Shown here one piece after another: positions 23,401 to 38,131 of a DNA stretch of 64,000 nt. The notes under the pieces are model-generated. The model was not told the origin of the DNA, searched no databases, and was given only the letters and a program-made list of their open reading frames with translations. The translations under genes and the position numbers were made by a program. Source of the DNA: Myoxocephalus aenaeus. Lineage: Eukaryota > Chordata > Actinopteri > Perciformes > Cottidae. The DNA is taken from NCBI GenBank assembly GCA_038501785.1, contig JBAMJR010000086.1, positions 225,001 through 289,000 on the forward strand. The letters are read 5' to 3'. How positions within the stretch are numbered: the first letter of the stretch is position 1; every line of letters begins with the position of its first letter.

Positions 23401-26400
23401 AATAACTCGACAGTATGGGAGTAGGCTGAGCCGATGTGTCATTTTCCTGATGGGATTAAAAGGAAGGTCGACTCCAGAGCGTTCATTCCTGCTGCACCAC
23501 TACTGTGCAGATCAGTTTGAAGAAGATAGCGAGCTCTGGTTAATCTAGCGTGCCTTCCAGGTCATTTCCAGGAATTGAACATGTCCTTTGAGAAAAAACG
23601 CCTTATCCACATGTCACCCTTGCATATAAATAAAAATAACATCTGCGCTAAATGCAGAAAACCACTCATAAAAAAGACCAAATGTATAAGTAGAGAGCAA
23701 TTGGGGATGAATTGCAGCACAATAAAAAATCTGTCATTAGCATACTGGCAAAGTGCGGCTGTGCACAGATGTTTTTTAGATCTTACGATGCAAACAGTCA
23801 CTCCTGTTTTTTTCCTCTGAATATGAAACACAGTAATCCTTTCATAGGAAATCTTACATTCATATACATGCTTCGTTGAATTATTTCCAATGCAGGAAAT
23901 AGTTGCTTCTAATAGGGCTTTGTGAAACCAAGCGGTTAAATTATATTATTCTGCTGTGTTATGTTCGTCCATCAGTTCCAAAATCAGGATTTGGACAGAT
24001 TTCCTTTGGGCAAGATATGAGCAAATTTCCTGTGTTCTGGTTCGTGAACACACCTTGGAATATATAAGGCATAACAAGGCAATGGGAGACCGATTCAGAT
24101 TACAAGATTACTGTGGAGGATATTTGTCCAGAGGCGTGCAGTGGAATACACTTAACCAATTTAATATGCAAAAAGAATCCCCGACGCTGATGTTGCCGAG
24201 CAGGAACTTCAGAAAGACACCACATCCGTGGTGCGTGCTCGGATGTGTCCGAGACATGTGTGGCATCCTGAGGAAATGCAAGCTATAAATCACAGTAATG
24301 CAATGCACCATTAGTGATAAGTCCTCCTGGCAATGTGTGTGTGTTCGTGCTTCATTCAGGTTTTCTTACCACAAGGAGGTGTAATTGGATTGGAGGATAC
24401 TGTAGGAAACCGTCAAAGACTGAAGCGTCGACTGACCTTAACCCCGATTAAGACTACAAAAAGACGGATCACACGAATGTTGGCTCTCAATCTCAGGGAG
24501 ATTAAGGCATAAACTGTCAATAATTGAAACCTGAATTGGCCTTTTTTGGAGATGAAGTCATGATGATAGCAGGAGAGCCCTCCCTGTTAGGTCATATCCA
24601 GCTGTTCTTCGACAGTGATTATGTGTTTCAAAAGACACAATATCTCTGCAAGTGCTCATGTTGAAGGTGAGAAGAATATTGTGCAACTCCCACCTGAGCT
24701 TATAAAACGGGACTGCAGACGCACACACATACACACACACGCACAAATGCTTGAAAGCTTTCAGCATCAATCAGTTGACATGTTCAACCGCGTGGGTTTT
24801 TATGTCACGGACCTTTTGGCACGGGCTGTTATGCACATTGTTGGTCATGTTCTCTTCAGGCCCACCTGTATTATACATCACTGCCAGGGCCACAAAAGAA
24901 AAGACACACGAGCGCTGATTAGTGGCCGCGCGCCGCTTTACGACACCTCCAGACATGTTGAGAGTTGCCCTTTTTGGTTGTTATTCTAGCTTCATATTTT
25001 CAAAGGGTGTGATGTCACCAGTTCTGGATTTAGACGAGAGCAAAGCATCTGGCGTTAATGCTCGTCAAATGGAAATGTATAATGACAGGCCTGGAACAGA
25101 GAGATGCTCTTCAGCCACCTTTCCAAGTGTATATTTTAGATCCTCATTGTGCAAGCACAATAAATCAACTTAGCGAGTTATTGCGCTGCTGAATGGAACA
25201 AGTTGCGATATAGTCTTAATTAGAAGGTCTGTCATAGAGACAGGAAGAGAGCTGGTAAGACTCAGCCATAGCTCGGCTAAAATAGTTTATCCAGGCTGCA
25301 ACCCAAGACCATGAGAAGGTGGCTTGAACTTTCTTTCTAATAGCTATCAGGGGGCGACTCCTCTTGTTGTAAAAAGAAGGCTGATTGTCTATGAGAAGCA
25401 GGATGTTCATTTAGTAAATGATGGTCCCATTTAGAGTAGAATAGACCAGTGGTTCTCAAATGGGGGTAAGTGAAGGGACTCCAGGGGGTATGTGAGATTT
25501 AAAATATATATATAAAAAATTAGCATCCATTCAAAAATCCTTTAAAAATAGTTATTTAATACATATTCAATAACATATAAGTGTAGTTTCATGAAGATAA
25601 TTGTATATATTCTGTTAAATCAGACACCGATGGCACAGCGCTGTGTATTACATCTTTTTTTCAACCCAAAAAAGATTTTCCATTTGGTGCCCTAACAGTG
25701 GAAAAATAATTTTTTACTACTTGGCTGGAAAAATATTTCACAGGGGGTACTTCACTGAAAAAAGGTGGAGAACCACTAGAATAGACCATAACTCAGGGTA
25801 TGCTTTAGGGCGGGGCTACCTTGTGATTGACAGGTCTCTACCACAGTGTTGTCCAGTCTGGGAGTTGTCCCTTTGTTGGTCTTAGAACTTTAACTCTTTC
25901 ACAATATGTTTTTTAGTTCATTAAAAATGATTTTTGTTTAGCTCCACCCTCTCGTGTCACTTCTGATTGCAAAAAGCCAAGACGCTGACGGCCAGAAACA
26001 AAGATGGCGACGGCCAAAATGCAAAACTGCAGGCTTCAAAACCGCAGTCCACAAAACGGGTGACGTCACAGTGATTGTTAGTTTCCCTCCAAAGTCATTT
26101 CATCCACTAAATCCTTCGTAAACATGGTGACAAACCGTATGCATCGTATACATCCCTCATTCTGAATGGACACATGGAGCAAATCTGAACTGATTCCACC
26201 TGGAGAAAATGAATAGGAGGCAAAGGCAGGAGAATGAGTAATTATGTTCTCTGTCTTTTAATATACATTCACTCGGGTTCAAAGGGACTTGTTTAACTGC
26301 ACGGTTGGCACAGATACTGTAGTTATGTATCAAAGAGTCATTGTGCCTTTCAAGGTTTAGAATTGCTCCTGTCTAAACCTTAAATTACGCACACTTGCTC

Positions 26401-29400
26401 TACTCTGGGTAATTGCCCTGCTCTGGTTATGTATAGGTATATCAAAGAGAGTTATTTCAACTAAAATAAAGTGGATGTGGAAGTTTAAATGTTAGAATGA
26501 CCTTTGGCACTCGCAGATGTCTATGCTGTATTTTCATGTATTAATTGCTGTCCTCTGAGTGACCCCCGCACTCATTTAAGGCTTACGTTGGAACAGGCCA
26601 TGCTGTGAGAGACCAATTACAGCTTCGGTCATCCAGACTGAAATATCCCAGCAAATATATGATGGATTGACATGACATTTTGAACAGATATTCATGGTCC
26701 CCAATAGGATGAACTATTGTGATCCCTTGACCTTATCTAGAAATGTTGAATCCCGTGAAATGTCTTGAAATAATATAGGCTGCATTGCCGTGCAATTGGT
26801 TGACACATTTATGTTCTCCATAGGATGAAATGCAATCGTATAAATTACCCCGATTTCTTCTAGCGCTAGGCCAAAAATTCTAACTTGCTTCGGTGTGCGA
26901 CCAAATACCTGCAAAACTAATGGCATTCCCATTAGCCTGAGACTGTGGCTCAGTGGTAGAGCCGGGTGGTCCTTCAATCAGAGCACAGCCTCGGCTTTAG
27001 ATTCTGGTTCTCTTGTTTTTCTATTACTGTTTCCACATTTTATCAACAGCATACATGATAATGAATAACCATGAACCGCGTGGGGGTCAGTGTCATCACA
27101 TAAAACATGATCAGATCCATTAATTTAAGAGGGTTGAGTCTACTTCTGATTGGATTTCAAGTGTGTTTCAGCACAAATGGAATACAATATCATTATGTAT
27201 GATTTATTTAGTGCATAATCACCTGAAATAAGAATTGTTGCCTATGATTGGTCCTCTTGCCATGTTTCTACAGCGACCCACAACGGACAAAGCCATTCAC
27301 ATTTTCATAGTTTCACATTTTTCCTCCGAAGCTGTAGTTCTCCTCCGTGCTTGGCGGGAACCATAAAGACAAATATTCTGTCCTGTATGCTGTGACTGTT
27401 AAGACATGCATGTCCTGATGAGTTGTGTCTTCTACGGTACCGCAGGAGCCACAAATCAAAGCTGGAATGCGCTGCCCTGTTATTGAAGGGACACGTATAT
27501 ATTTTTCTTGTAACCTGGATGATGTCTTTTTTTTTGCTCTCGTCTCTTCCCCGATGCCGTTTGAAATAAAGTGCTAATGTGTTACTCTTTCAGTCTGCCC
27601 CAGCTCTGATTAACCAGGATGTAACAAAAACACCAAGACAATTTTACTTTCAAAGTAGATTTATAGAGTTTTGGGTTCCATACTTTTCCCTGCCAATGTA
27701 AGTGAGAGCCGAGTCGAGGAGTCTGAAAAGAAAAACACACATTGTACGTGCTATTCTCACTGTGTAGCAACAAAATTCAGCTCCAAGTCTGAGTCTGAGA
27801 CAAAAGTGCTAAACCAAAGATGAAATACATTCACACTAACCACATTTTACAGCATCTAAATGATGGGAATCTACGATGGGAAATGTTAAACCCTCCTCTT
27901 CCAGCTGAACTCACATTGTTACCATTATTTTTGTGCCATTCCTCTGAAACACATGGCTGCACTAAGTGGGATAAAGCTGGAACTGGGTGTTTGCGTTTCA
28001 TTATAGTTCCTGCCAAGGAGCTGTTGAAGACCTGCTGCGAGACAGGGGAGAAGTGGGCTTCAGCTAATGGTCACTGCAACAACATGGAGCCACCCACAAA
28101 AGATAGGCACTCCATCTGCTGGTAAGGCCATTATTAAACGCACACTCAGGTAATTTCAGCTTAATTCTTATAATTAAATACAACACATTGTAAATCATCT
28201 TAAATAGTCCTCTGTGGAAAGGCAGTTGACTTTTTATCCATTTCATTTGACTTATTAACAATATTGATTTAGTAAAGGGACATCACTCAAATGTGCAATC
28301 AAATGTTCTGCTGTTGTGTTTTTCTTTTTAGTATTATTACAAGATCAGTCACATTTAAGTACATTTTTCTTTGGTCCTCGGAGCTTTGACTCGTAAATTA
28401 TTACGATTTTGATTTAAATTTCTCCTGATTAAATGCACATCAATTTGAAAAAATAGTTCCGTCAGCTAACAGTCACTGTTTCTGTCAGGGCTGCAGTTGC
28501 AGTCCAAACACTTAGACAGTCCTTTCTGCTTTGTGCTTCTCTCTGCCAGGACTTCCCAACAACAGTGCTGCCGCGGTTTCCTCAGAGAAGGCCGGTGTTT
28601 GGCTGGAATGAACACAGCCAGAGCTGGACATGTGTGTCAAGAGGAGGCCAGCGACAAATGTGGGATTGATTCCTACAAGGCAAGCATCTGTGATCAGATA
28701 CCCCCGCGAAGGGCAAACACAGTTCACCGGGTTCACAGTCGAACATAATGACATTGTCATTTTTAAATGAAGCCTAATGCAGCATGAATTAGTGACTGAT
28801 GAATGCATTAGTCACTGGAGAATTGAAAACACATGTAGATGGTACTGTAGCCATACAGTGAGAGTCTCTCTGTTTGAGCAACTTAATTCAAGCTAACTCC
28901 CCTGAGCATTACTGCTGTTGTGCCAATTCCCTGTTATTCAATTACTTTATTTAATTTAGGTAAAATGATTTAGGTCCACTTACAACTGAAGATTCCCACA
29001 GTCCTAAAGCTTCACTGGCTTCAAAGCAGACCTCAGCAATTGGACATGTCAGATGTCAATTGCTTGGCCTTTCTGAAATTGTGGAAACGTGAACTGATAC
29101 TTTAATCCGGTCGAACAGTAGCAGCAGTAGACACGAGGCTATTACGGCGAACAATGAGCATGAAGTCACAGTGACTATATAACTTTATTGTGGTCGCCCT
29201 GACTCCCGAAGCCACTTACTTGCCATGTGACCTGGTTGTTGAAGGATATACTTACTCACCTGCTGGGGCAGCACAGGGCCCATTATCGACTTGATGCTGA
29301 GTGCAAATATTGTTTTTCATGGCCTTTTTGTGGGACCCCTGTAGATTAGGTAATATCAGGCCATCTACAACCACAGTACATCACAGCGGCCATTACCAAA

Positions 29401-32400
29401 GTTTTATGTTTCATTATACCCCCATGCACTTTTAAGTGGCAATCTTGCTGAGAGCTACAGGGAAACTGAGTGAGAGACTGAGGGCAAGAAGAGAGTCGCT
29501 CCAAATCTTTGCTTGTAACTATCAAAGTTCATTTCAACAGGATTAGGAGTTTAAAAGCATGCCAGCTGCTCCTTGAGGCCATTTAGACACAGTGAGCTAA
29601 ATGCTAACGTCAGCATGCTAACAGGCTCACAATGACAATGCTAACATGCAGATTTAAGCAATGTTGAGCACGTTCACTGTAGTTGAGCGTGTTAGCATGC
29701 TAACATTTGCTAATATAGTTATGCAGGGATGTGTTTGAAGGCCAACCTTCAAAGTTAGCATCGCACCGGATCTGTCAAATAAAGCGAGTGAGATTTTGTC
29801 ATTGGGTTTTGGATTATCGCAGAATATATATAATTTCAAGCATCAAACCAAAAAACACATTAAAACATTTAAAAAATTGAAAAATAAATTCTGATGGCAC
29901 TAGAGGAAAAGTAAAGGGATGACTAAAGTAATTTCAATTCATTTTGAGGGGGACATGAATGTGGTTGAAGCATTTCACTTATAACAACAAAAGCCTGATG
30001 GTGGGGCTGGAGGAAAAGTCCAAAAGGATCACCAAAGTCCTTAAGATTCATCTTCCTGACCTCGTGGATGCCACATTTCATATTGAGATGTGTCCCTTAA
30101 AAACATGACAAGCATTGTGGCACTAAAGAAAAAAACAGGATCACCAAAGTCAGAAATTCTCTGCGAACTATGTTGTCGGTAGAACATTTTTATGGCAATC
30201 CATCTGATGGTTGTCAATATATTTACGTCTTGATCAAAGCGGTGGACCCAAAGTCCGGCGTTGCCTTCCTCGGTGCCGTGACGCTAAAAAGCAAAACCAT
30301 GCAAACAGTATGGAGCACTGATTGTAATCTTTTCCATAAAATGTACAGCGGCCACATGATGCATGAATACGTGTGAAAAGAGTGACCGTGTGACCCGCAG
30401 GAGTGCTGTGACTGCTGCTCTCTGGGGCTGCAGTTCCTCCGTGAGGGGCATCGCTGTGAAGCCCACCGGTACCTAGGCTTCCACTGCAGACAGGTCTTTC
30501 TAACATGCTGCGGCAAGGAGGAGAGCGGCAATGAAGACAGCTGGCACTCCGTCAGAGAGAGACCCGCTCTCGACTCCACTCCACTACCAAAGAAAAGTAC
30601 TGTCATCTGCACAAACACACACAGACACACACACACACCAGAATGTGAAGGCATTGCATGCTGCATGCCAAGGGAGGGGATGTTGTTGGGCGAGGGGAAT
30701 GTGATACACACCAGTGCACGGCCAGGAAAAAGCACAGATTTTTAATGGAGACAATCCATTTTTGTTGAAAGGAAGCTTTGTTGTGGGATCCTCCAACCCG
30801 GCTGAAAAAGGTTGCGCCTCATTGGCCTCCCTGAACAAAGTATAGTAGCCCAGTTCACCCCTGTGCTTTAATCCTCAGAGATCTAATGCGTGTCTGCCTG
30901 GTATTGCATTTAATCCCCTTTCAGTAAGCCACCATGTTGGTGTTAGTAGTGTTGTACTGATTTGGTTTTTTCGACTACAAGGTGAAAAACCTTTTTTCGG
31001 ACAGGTGCTTTTCATTAGGATGTTTCTTTTTCTTCTCATTTATGGTTCTTTTTCCCCCTCATGACAAACATTTTGCCCAGCCCTTTTGGGATCCGAAACA
31101 GCTGTGGATGTAAGATGACAAATACAGCAAGACATCCGCGGTTAGGGTATTAATCAGAACATTGTGCATTCTCATTGTTACTTGTATTGTGCATATTGTC
31201 GTGCTGCATGTGTATTTTTTAGGCGCCCATCCAAGGAAGGGGCGTCGCAAACTCATTTAATATATGAGTAATGTGGTAATGTGGCTGTGGTTGATGATGC
31301 TGTGTATTTGCAACAAACAAGGAAAGAAATCAACCTTATTGTTGTGGCCATCGTGTTTTTACTGTGTCATCCTTTCGGGGAAAAGTTATACAACTATGTT
31401 AAACTGCATTATGCATTTATTCATATCATAGATAATTATTGCCACTCTCTCTCTCTCTCTTTGTGTGCGCCGTAGTATCCGACAGCCCGTACCCTAAAGA
31501 GGCCTTCTCCATCGGTGAGGAGCGGGATGGGGAGAATGCAGCGGAGGGCCCTCGCGAGGCGGAGGACGTGGATGAGTGCCTGGTGTACCAGGGCAGGATC
31601 TGCCACCACAGATGTGTCAACACGCCGGGCTCTTACCGGTGCGAGTGCCTCCCTGGATACGCGCTGCAAGAGGATGCTTTCACATGTGCACAAGGTAAAA
31701 GTGAACGTTTCCAGCGGTGTTAGTGCACAGGAAAGCGACTCTCTGTGCCATTTGCTCCTCCAAAATATGATTTACGGGTCCAGCGTTCCTGTCAGGAAGC
31801 CCCATTTGTCGTAATTTGTCTGCACATTTACAGCGTATTATTTTCCGGGTCGCGCTTTGAGTTCCTTCCTGTCTGCCAGCCCCGATAGTGCCTAATAGTA
31901 GTTATTTTAATCACACGCTAACATCCATTTCCTGCACCAATCACATCTCTGCTGTTGTCGAAAAGCTTTTTCAGCTAACGGGGTTTGTGAATCACTGAAG
32001 GTCCGCTCAGGTGTACGCTTTGAGACGTCTTTTCAGGTAATGTTGTCTGCAGCGTACCAGACTTTAATCAACAGTGCCTTTCACCAACACACGCCTGTCT
32101 CAACAGGATACTAATGCCAGAGCTCTCAAGCAAATTACAGTGAGGGACAGGGCTCACTAATAAAAACCGAATGTTTGTCTGCAGGCAACTTGTTTTCCTG
32201 TCTCACCTTCTCTGATATTACATCTCTCATCTGTAGCTGCTAGGCCTCATATCGCCGGCTCAAGCCTCTAACTAAGACCGCAGACGACCGAGCGTTGCAC
32301 TCCTTGATTGCAGTGTTAAGTCGTCGCTCCTGTGACGGGTTTATTCGTGTTTCCGCAGAGACGGTGGACGAGGAGAACCGACTGAAGGAGGACGACAGAG

Positions 32401-35400
32401 CGGCGGTGGAGCCCACCTCGCCGCCCCCCGCCTCCCACCCAGCCCGCCGTCCCACCGAACCCCTGTGAAGGTTAGAGACTCTCGGCAGGCCCCACAGCGA
32501 GCACTTTGGGTCGGGCCTTACGTCTTAGTGGGAGACCGGATCGTGCCTCTTGATGCAGCCAAATTATGTTGTTATGGATTGACATGTTATTACGTCAAAC
32601 TCGCCCTCCGGGGGAGATGTAGTTGTACCGCAAATGTCAAACACGAGTGGTGAGGCGGTAGCAAAGGTTAGTTTGTTTTCAGCGTCGGGTGCTCGTTCTC
32701 GCCAGTTCTCCAGATCATAATCTGTGCGGAGGTCACGTTTTGTTTGTTTGGTTTGGTTTCCATGACCCCAGGCCTGCCACACTGCGGGGCCAAAAGTAGG
32801 AAAAATAATACGACCTGATCAGGAGAATAACGTTTTGTCTCCCACCCGGCTCTCCTCTATTAGTGTCGTGTGGAATAGCAGGACAGAATATTTCCCTGAA
32901 CCTCACCACACTGTATTATTTTTAGGAAACGGCCCATGTGAGCAATACTGCACCTCAGTGGACGGAAGGCCACAATGCTCCTGTTTCCCAGGATTCTCTC
33001 TGTTGGTGGCTGATGGACGCTCCTGTGAGGGTAAGGAAAACAAATGTAGCCGTTGCGGCCGAGAACATTTTCTTCACATCGCACCGGCACGGCCTGTGGA
33101 AATTCCGTGCAATCATAGAAGTGGGAAAAAAAAAGTCTGAGCAGTTTGCTCCCAGTTGCGGAGAGATTCTTGGCCCACGGATTGGTCTTTTCCTCTAATC
33201 ATCGCCTCTAGATGTGCAGAGGAGATACAGACCTAATCTCCTTTCACTCACACTGTGATGCAGACCAACAAAACACACACACATCATCTTGTTCCTGAAC
33301 TGAGTCTCTACCGGAGGCATCGTCCCAACTATCCATGCATTATCCCGATAACACGGCCAACTGAATCCCATATGTACCCTTTATTTCCTGTCAGAATGGT
33401 GGTGGGCTGTTTCATCGGGAGGCTGATAAGCTTCTGCTCCATGTGTCTGAGCTGTCTCCCTGGGGATGTATCTTTAAGTTAAGCCATATCCACCGGTCTG
33501 TCTCCTGCTCGTCAAACTGTGGCAGCGACCCAGAGAGTAGCTCAACATGGTGACAAATTTCTCATTGTGTGTTGTGTGGATGTTATATACCCGGTGGCCG
33601 GGATATAACAATCTCTCTCCCCAGAGGAGGGTCCGGCCTTTCTCTTTATTCTGCTCCTTATCCGCTTATCCCGCTTACCTATTCATTCATCAGGCGTCTT
33701 CCACTGTGCACTTTTTTTTAATCATTTGTTTTTCTCTCTTCACACATCCAGACGTAAATGAGTGTTTGTCCGGGAACGTCTGCCCGTCGGGTGAGCGCTG
33801 CGTGAATACCGCGGGGAGTTACATCTGTCAGAGACCGATCACCTGTCCCCCGGGATACCAGATCAACGGCGACGTTTGTGAAGGTACGGCGCCTCTTATC
33901 AGCATCAAAGTATTCACTTCCGCGCGCAGGGAATACGTTGTTCAAACCAGCAGCAGAGCATTTGCATTACTGCATGTTCACAGTGTACGGAAAAACACAT
34001 TGTTCAGGCAAACAATCGCTTATACCACCCTTGAAAGAAAGTATTGAAAGCACAAAGACATAGGGGAATAAAAAGTAGTATTACTCCTGGGAGCTTTTTC
34101 CATAGTATTCGCTTGCTGTTAACTCTCAATATGAAGAGCTGCCTGGCTTGTCTTTGTAGGTGGCGCCCAGCTTTGAGATGCAACGGTGAACCTCCCAATA
34201 CGTCTCATTATTTCCATGCCCCATAAATTGTGCCTGAGCTGAGGTCTCATTCACAGAGCAGCAGCAGCGTTCGGGAAGAGGGACCCCCGAGATGAGCTTT
34301 AGATGTGCTGTGTGCGGTTTCAGGCGAGGAAACTGCAGCTAATCTGCAGCTCCTTGTCAAGTTAAACAATGCTCAATCAGGCAAAATGAGCATTTAACAA
34401 GAAAGTATGTTTAAGTGTGAGCTTCCAAACAGCTGCCACTTCAGGTCGTCGTCATATAAAGAGAAAAATAAATAAAACGCCCTTTTCATGGCAAGGGAAT
34501 GTAATGAGATGCTTCTTTTGCCTCCTCTCACAAATGAAGCAACATTACCACACAGGAAAAAACTAAATAGTGTCTTCATTCTCTAAACAGAAGGATTCAG
34601 TTAAGACCATGAATGCATTGTGCAATCTTGCATCAATATTCCCTGTCTCCCTCACTCACTGTGTTCAATCTTGAACACCAGATTGACACATAGCAGTGTG
34701 GTATTTAAAACCTTTTGAAAACCAATCCTCCCTGAGCGATTGTTATATAAAACTGTAAATCATAGCTTGTTTTATGAAAAAGAAAAAAAGCCCAGAACTG
34801 CTGTATTTGGATGTATTGAACACCATAAGTAATATACAAGTGAAATATATGGTTTGGTACATGAGAAAATTAAAATGTCACATATGTGCGCAAATGTGCC
34901 CCAATGCAAATTTTCCTCGCCTGAATGTTCTCTGTTCTAAACCCTCTCTAACTTTGTTCTGCTTCACTTTATCAAAGTCAAGCTTTGCAGAGAGAATGTT
35001 CACATATTGAGCTATGATTTGGGTTAGAGAATGTTCACATATTGTGTTATGATTTGGGTTAGAGAATGTTCACATATTGTGTTATGATTTGGGTTAGAGA
35101 ATGTTCACATATTGTGTTATGATTTGGGTTAGAGAATGTTCACATATTGTGTTATGATTTGGGTTAGAGTTGGACCTTACAGCTGCATCATTTCACATAA
35201 ATAATCATCCTGAAAGTGCTTTTTTTCTAGGCGGAAAGATACACCCTTTTTAGTCTGGGTATGCAATTTTCGAGGGAAAGGGCCTAAAAATAGGTTGTTT
35301 TTTAAAAGGTTTAAGATCATAGCATATAGTCATCGAAATTAGACTTTGTTTCACTATCAAATATTAATTATTTGTAGCTAATGCAGCTTTCTATTCAATT

Positions 35401-37921
35401 TCTATTGTGCAGATTTGCCCAAAAAATATTTGATTTCATTGATTTAATAGCCATGACAATTAAAATGTAAGAAAACAATATAAATAACAGCAGAATATGC
35501 CAGGGAGGCCCACATCATAAAAGGTCATATAAGATGTAAGATGTAACTTAATTTAATCCAATTTTGATAAAAAAATTATTAGTTTGAAAGCAAAAATACA
35601 TTATCCTGTAAAAAGAAAGTCAACTAAATTAACGAAAAATAATTAGAATAGAAAAACAAAAACAAATAACCAAATAATTGCGATTTACATTCAATAGGTG
35701 AAAAGGGGGCTCTAAATCCACGGTAAAATAGCACTTCCTGTTCCTGTTTACATTATTAGGATAAAAATTTATTATTTATGAAACTATGAAAATAGGCATT
35801 TTTATATTTTACATAAATATAAAAAACACACGAGAGCAGGCGTCTACAGTCATGCTAGCTGCTCTGTGAGGCTACGCTTAAGCTAACACCAGCATGGCTA
35901 CATGCTCACAACCACAATACTAAGCAGCGAGAATTTTTACCATCTTACTTCAGTTTGACAGCTTGCTGCCGTTTGGTAACCAGCACTGCTCAGGCTGAGG
36001 GGAAAGTCTTTCGTTTTGCAGGTATTTAGTCTTGAACATTTGATTTGATGGCACTAGATGAAAGGTCAGAGGATCCCCGAAGTTATTACAATGTGTCCTG
36101 AGGGGGGGATGAATGTCACGGCAATCCATCCAACAGTCGTGATATCTCACACAGTCACATCTCTAAACCTCATAGTGGTGCTGGAGGAAAAGTCCGGGGA
36201 ACACCAGAGTCATTAGGATTCATTGTCTGGGAATCACAACTCCTTGAAATTTAATAGCAACCCATCCAGCAGTTGTTGAGATATTTTAATCTGGACCGAA
36301 GTGGTCGGACCAAACAGCAGACGAGCGTTGCAAACCCAAATAAAAAACGCTTTTCTACTCATAAAGAAGTGTTCTCGTACAAAGAATCTTGATGGCAATT
36401 CATCCAAATATATTCGGGGAATAACGATATATATTGCACGTCTTGCTATATAACCTGTAGTGACCGTATCACGATCCTGTAAATGATTGAAGTTCAAACA
36501 GTGACAAATTTCTGCAGAAGGTCACCGTTCAATGTCTCAAACATTAATCCTGCGTCTCCAGCAGGAGTCTGTCGGTGGAGAGCTCACTCAGCTCCCGCCG
36601 ACTCTGTGAAAAAAAGAAGCTCAATCACTATCTGCTGTTGAGAGACCGACCCGATATCAGCAGGGCGGCTTCCCCGGAGCTGTTTTAGGCCTCCAAACAG
36701 CTATTACAGCGGTCAAATCCTACAAACCTGCTCGAAAATACAGGGCAAAATACACACACACACACACACACACACATGCACCAAATGTTCCTTTGACATT
36801 GCGATTTCCCTCCAGCTTCGGTTCGTCAAATGTCAAAGGTCTCTTGTACTGCAACGTTCATTCACACGCCGCAGAGGACTACTAGTTTGACTCATTAGAT
36901 GCATTCATCTAGCTGAAATAATTCAGGCCATTTCGGTTGATTAGTACCAATAGGATTCCTGAGTTGAGATACTCTTGATTAACTTCTGGAGTAATGTCAG
37001 GGAAAGCTTTACGACAGATGAGCAGCAGTAAAAGTGAGCGAGGACCTGTACAATCTGCCATTTAACCACAGCGCCACTCCGTGGGCAAAATGTGGCATTA
37101 CATGTATCTTGAAGCTTGTAACATAGTTATTAACACTGGTAGTGGCGTATTATACTGAAACTACTATCATTTGATTTGGGTTTAAAATGCAGTTAGTCAA
37201 CCAGTCGGTCCTCAAGAGTTAATTTATCCGTCTTCTTCAACAGATATCAACGAGTGTGCGCAGCGGAGCCACAACTGCGGGCTCGATTTCGAGTGTGTGA
37301 ACGCCGAGGGCTCCTTCGGGTGCAAACCCAAACCCCGATGTCCCGCGGGCTTCAACCGGGACGTACAGGGCAACTGTATCGGTAAGGAAAAAGCAGTCAT
37401 TTTGCTAATGTTCTATCACAGCAAAGTTCCCAGTTTTGAGGGTCTTTTTTTCTGGTTTTAATTGTGCTAATATAATAAATATTTGTTGATGAATATGTGA
37501 CACTGTGTAAGGGGTAAAAGCAAACAAGGGGCTTCAGCCTTTTTTGGGGGGTTACATAACAATCAGACTTGTTGTCTGTGTTGTGAGTGAGTGAGTGAGT
37601 GAGTGAGTCACACACACACTCACAGTGAATCACAGTGCATGGAGGTCGTAGCTCACGCCATGCAGGTGAATCGGCAGGTCCCTCGGTGACGGAGGGGTTA
37701 AATGCCACACAGACAGGAGATCAGACAGGTTGCTGTTAGGGGGCTGCAGCACAGGGTGGATAAAAGCCAACTCTCTGTCCTCCTCCAGTACAAACTGATG
37801 CTGTGGAATTAGCCCCCAGGGGCAGGAACCGGGGCATGTCGAGGCAGCCGACGCCCCTGTGAAAGGAGTGGAGGAGAAAATGCTCTGAGAAACGAGCAAA
37901 TTGAGAAAATGTCAGACACGC

Positions 37922-37959
<38 letters not shown>

Positions 37960-38095
37960 CAGAAGTGAACGCGACTACGTGATGTGCGTTTTGCTTTCGA
38001 TGTCTCGGTGCGGCTAAAGAGTTGGCCCTCTGCTCTCTCACGCCCTGCCTTTGCGCCTTTGGGTCCTCACTCTATCTTCATCTTCATCTCCCTCC

Positions 38096-38131
<36 letters not shown>

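Larger units (their letters stand above)
20406..28006 (+). other. fbln2 intron, 7.6 kb, repeat-rich
   Basis: Contains two copies of a common teleost repeat (20450-21300 and 27175-27400), a family-A repeat with a hAT-type insertion (25348-26080), a family-C copy (26640-26935) and a tRNA-like SINE head near 26940. I find no in-phase exon. The codons at 20405 and 28007 join directly as Val in phase 1. Confidence 0.6.
33884..37243 (+). other. fbln2 intron, 3.4 kb, with minisatellite and family C repeat
   Basis: Holds a 35-bp x 5 tandem array (34991-35165), a family-C repeat (35850-36320) and an AC microsatellite (36752-36776). I see no extra EGF exon. Confidence 0.6.

Noticed and set aside
26940..27000. 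Possible functional tRNA gene (TGGCTCAGTGG A-box)
   Set aside because: No acceptor stem pairing or intact B-box; better explained as a SINE remnant.
34991..35165. CRISPR-like array (regular direct repeats)
   Set aside because: Units are directly adjacent with no unique spacers, in a vertebrate intron; it is a minisatellite.
33884..37243. Possible extra alternatively spliced EGF exon in the 3.4-kb intron
   Set aside because: Scanned for D-x-N/D-E-C with splice signals and found none; the ten EGF modules already match the human order.
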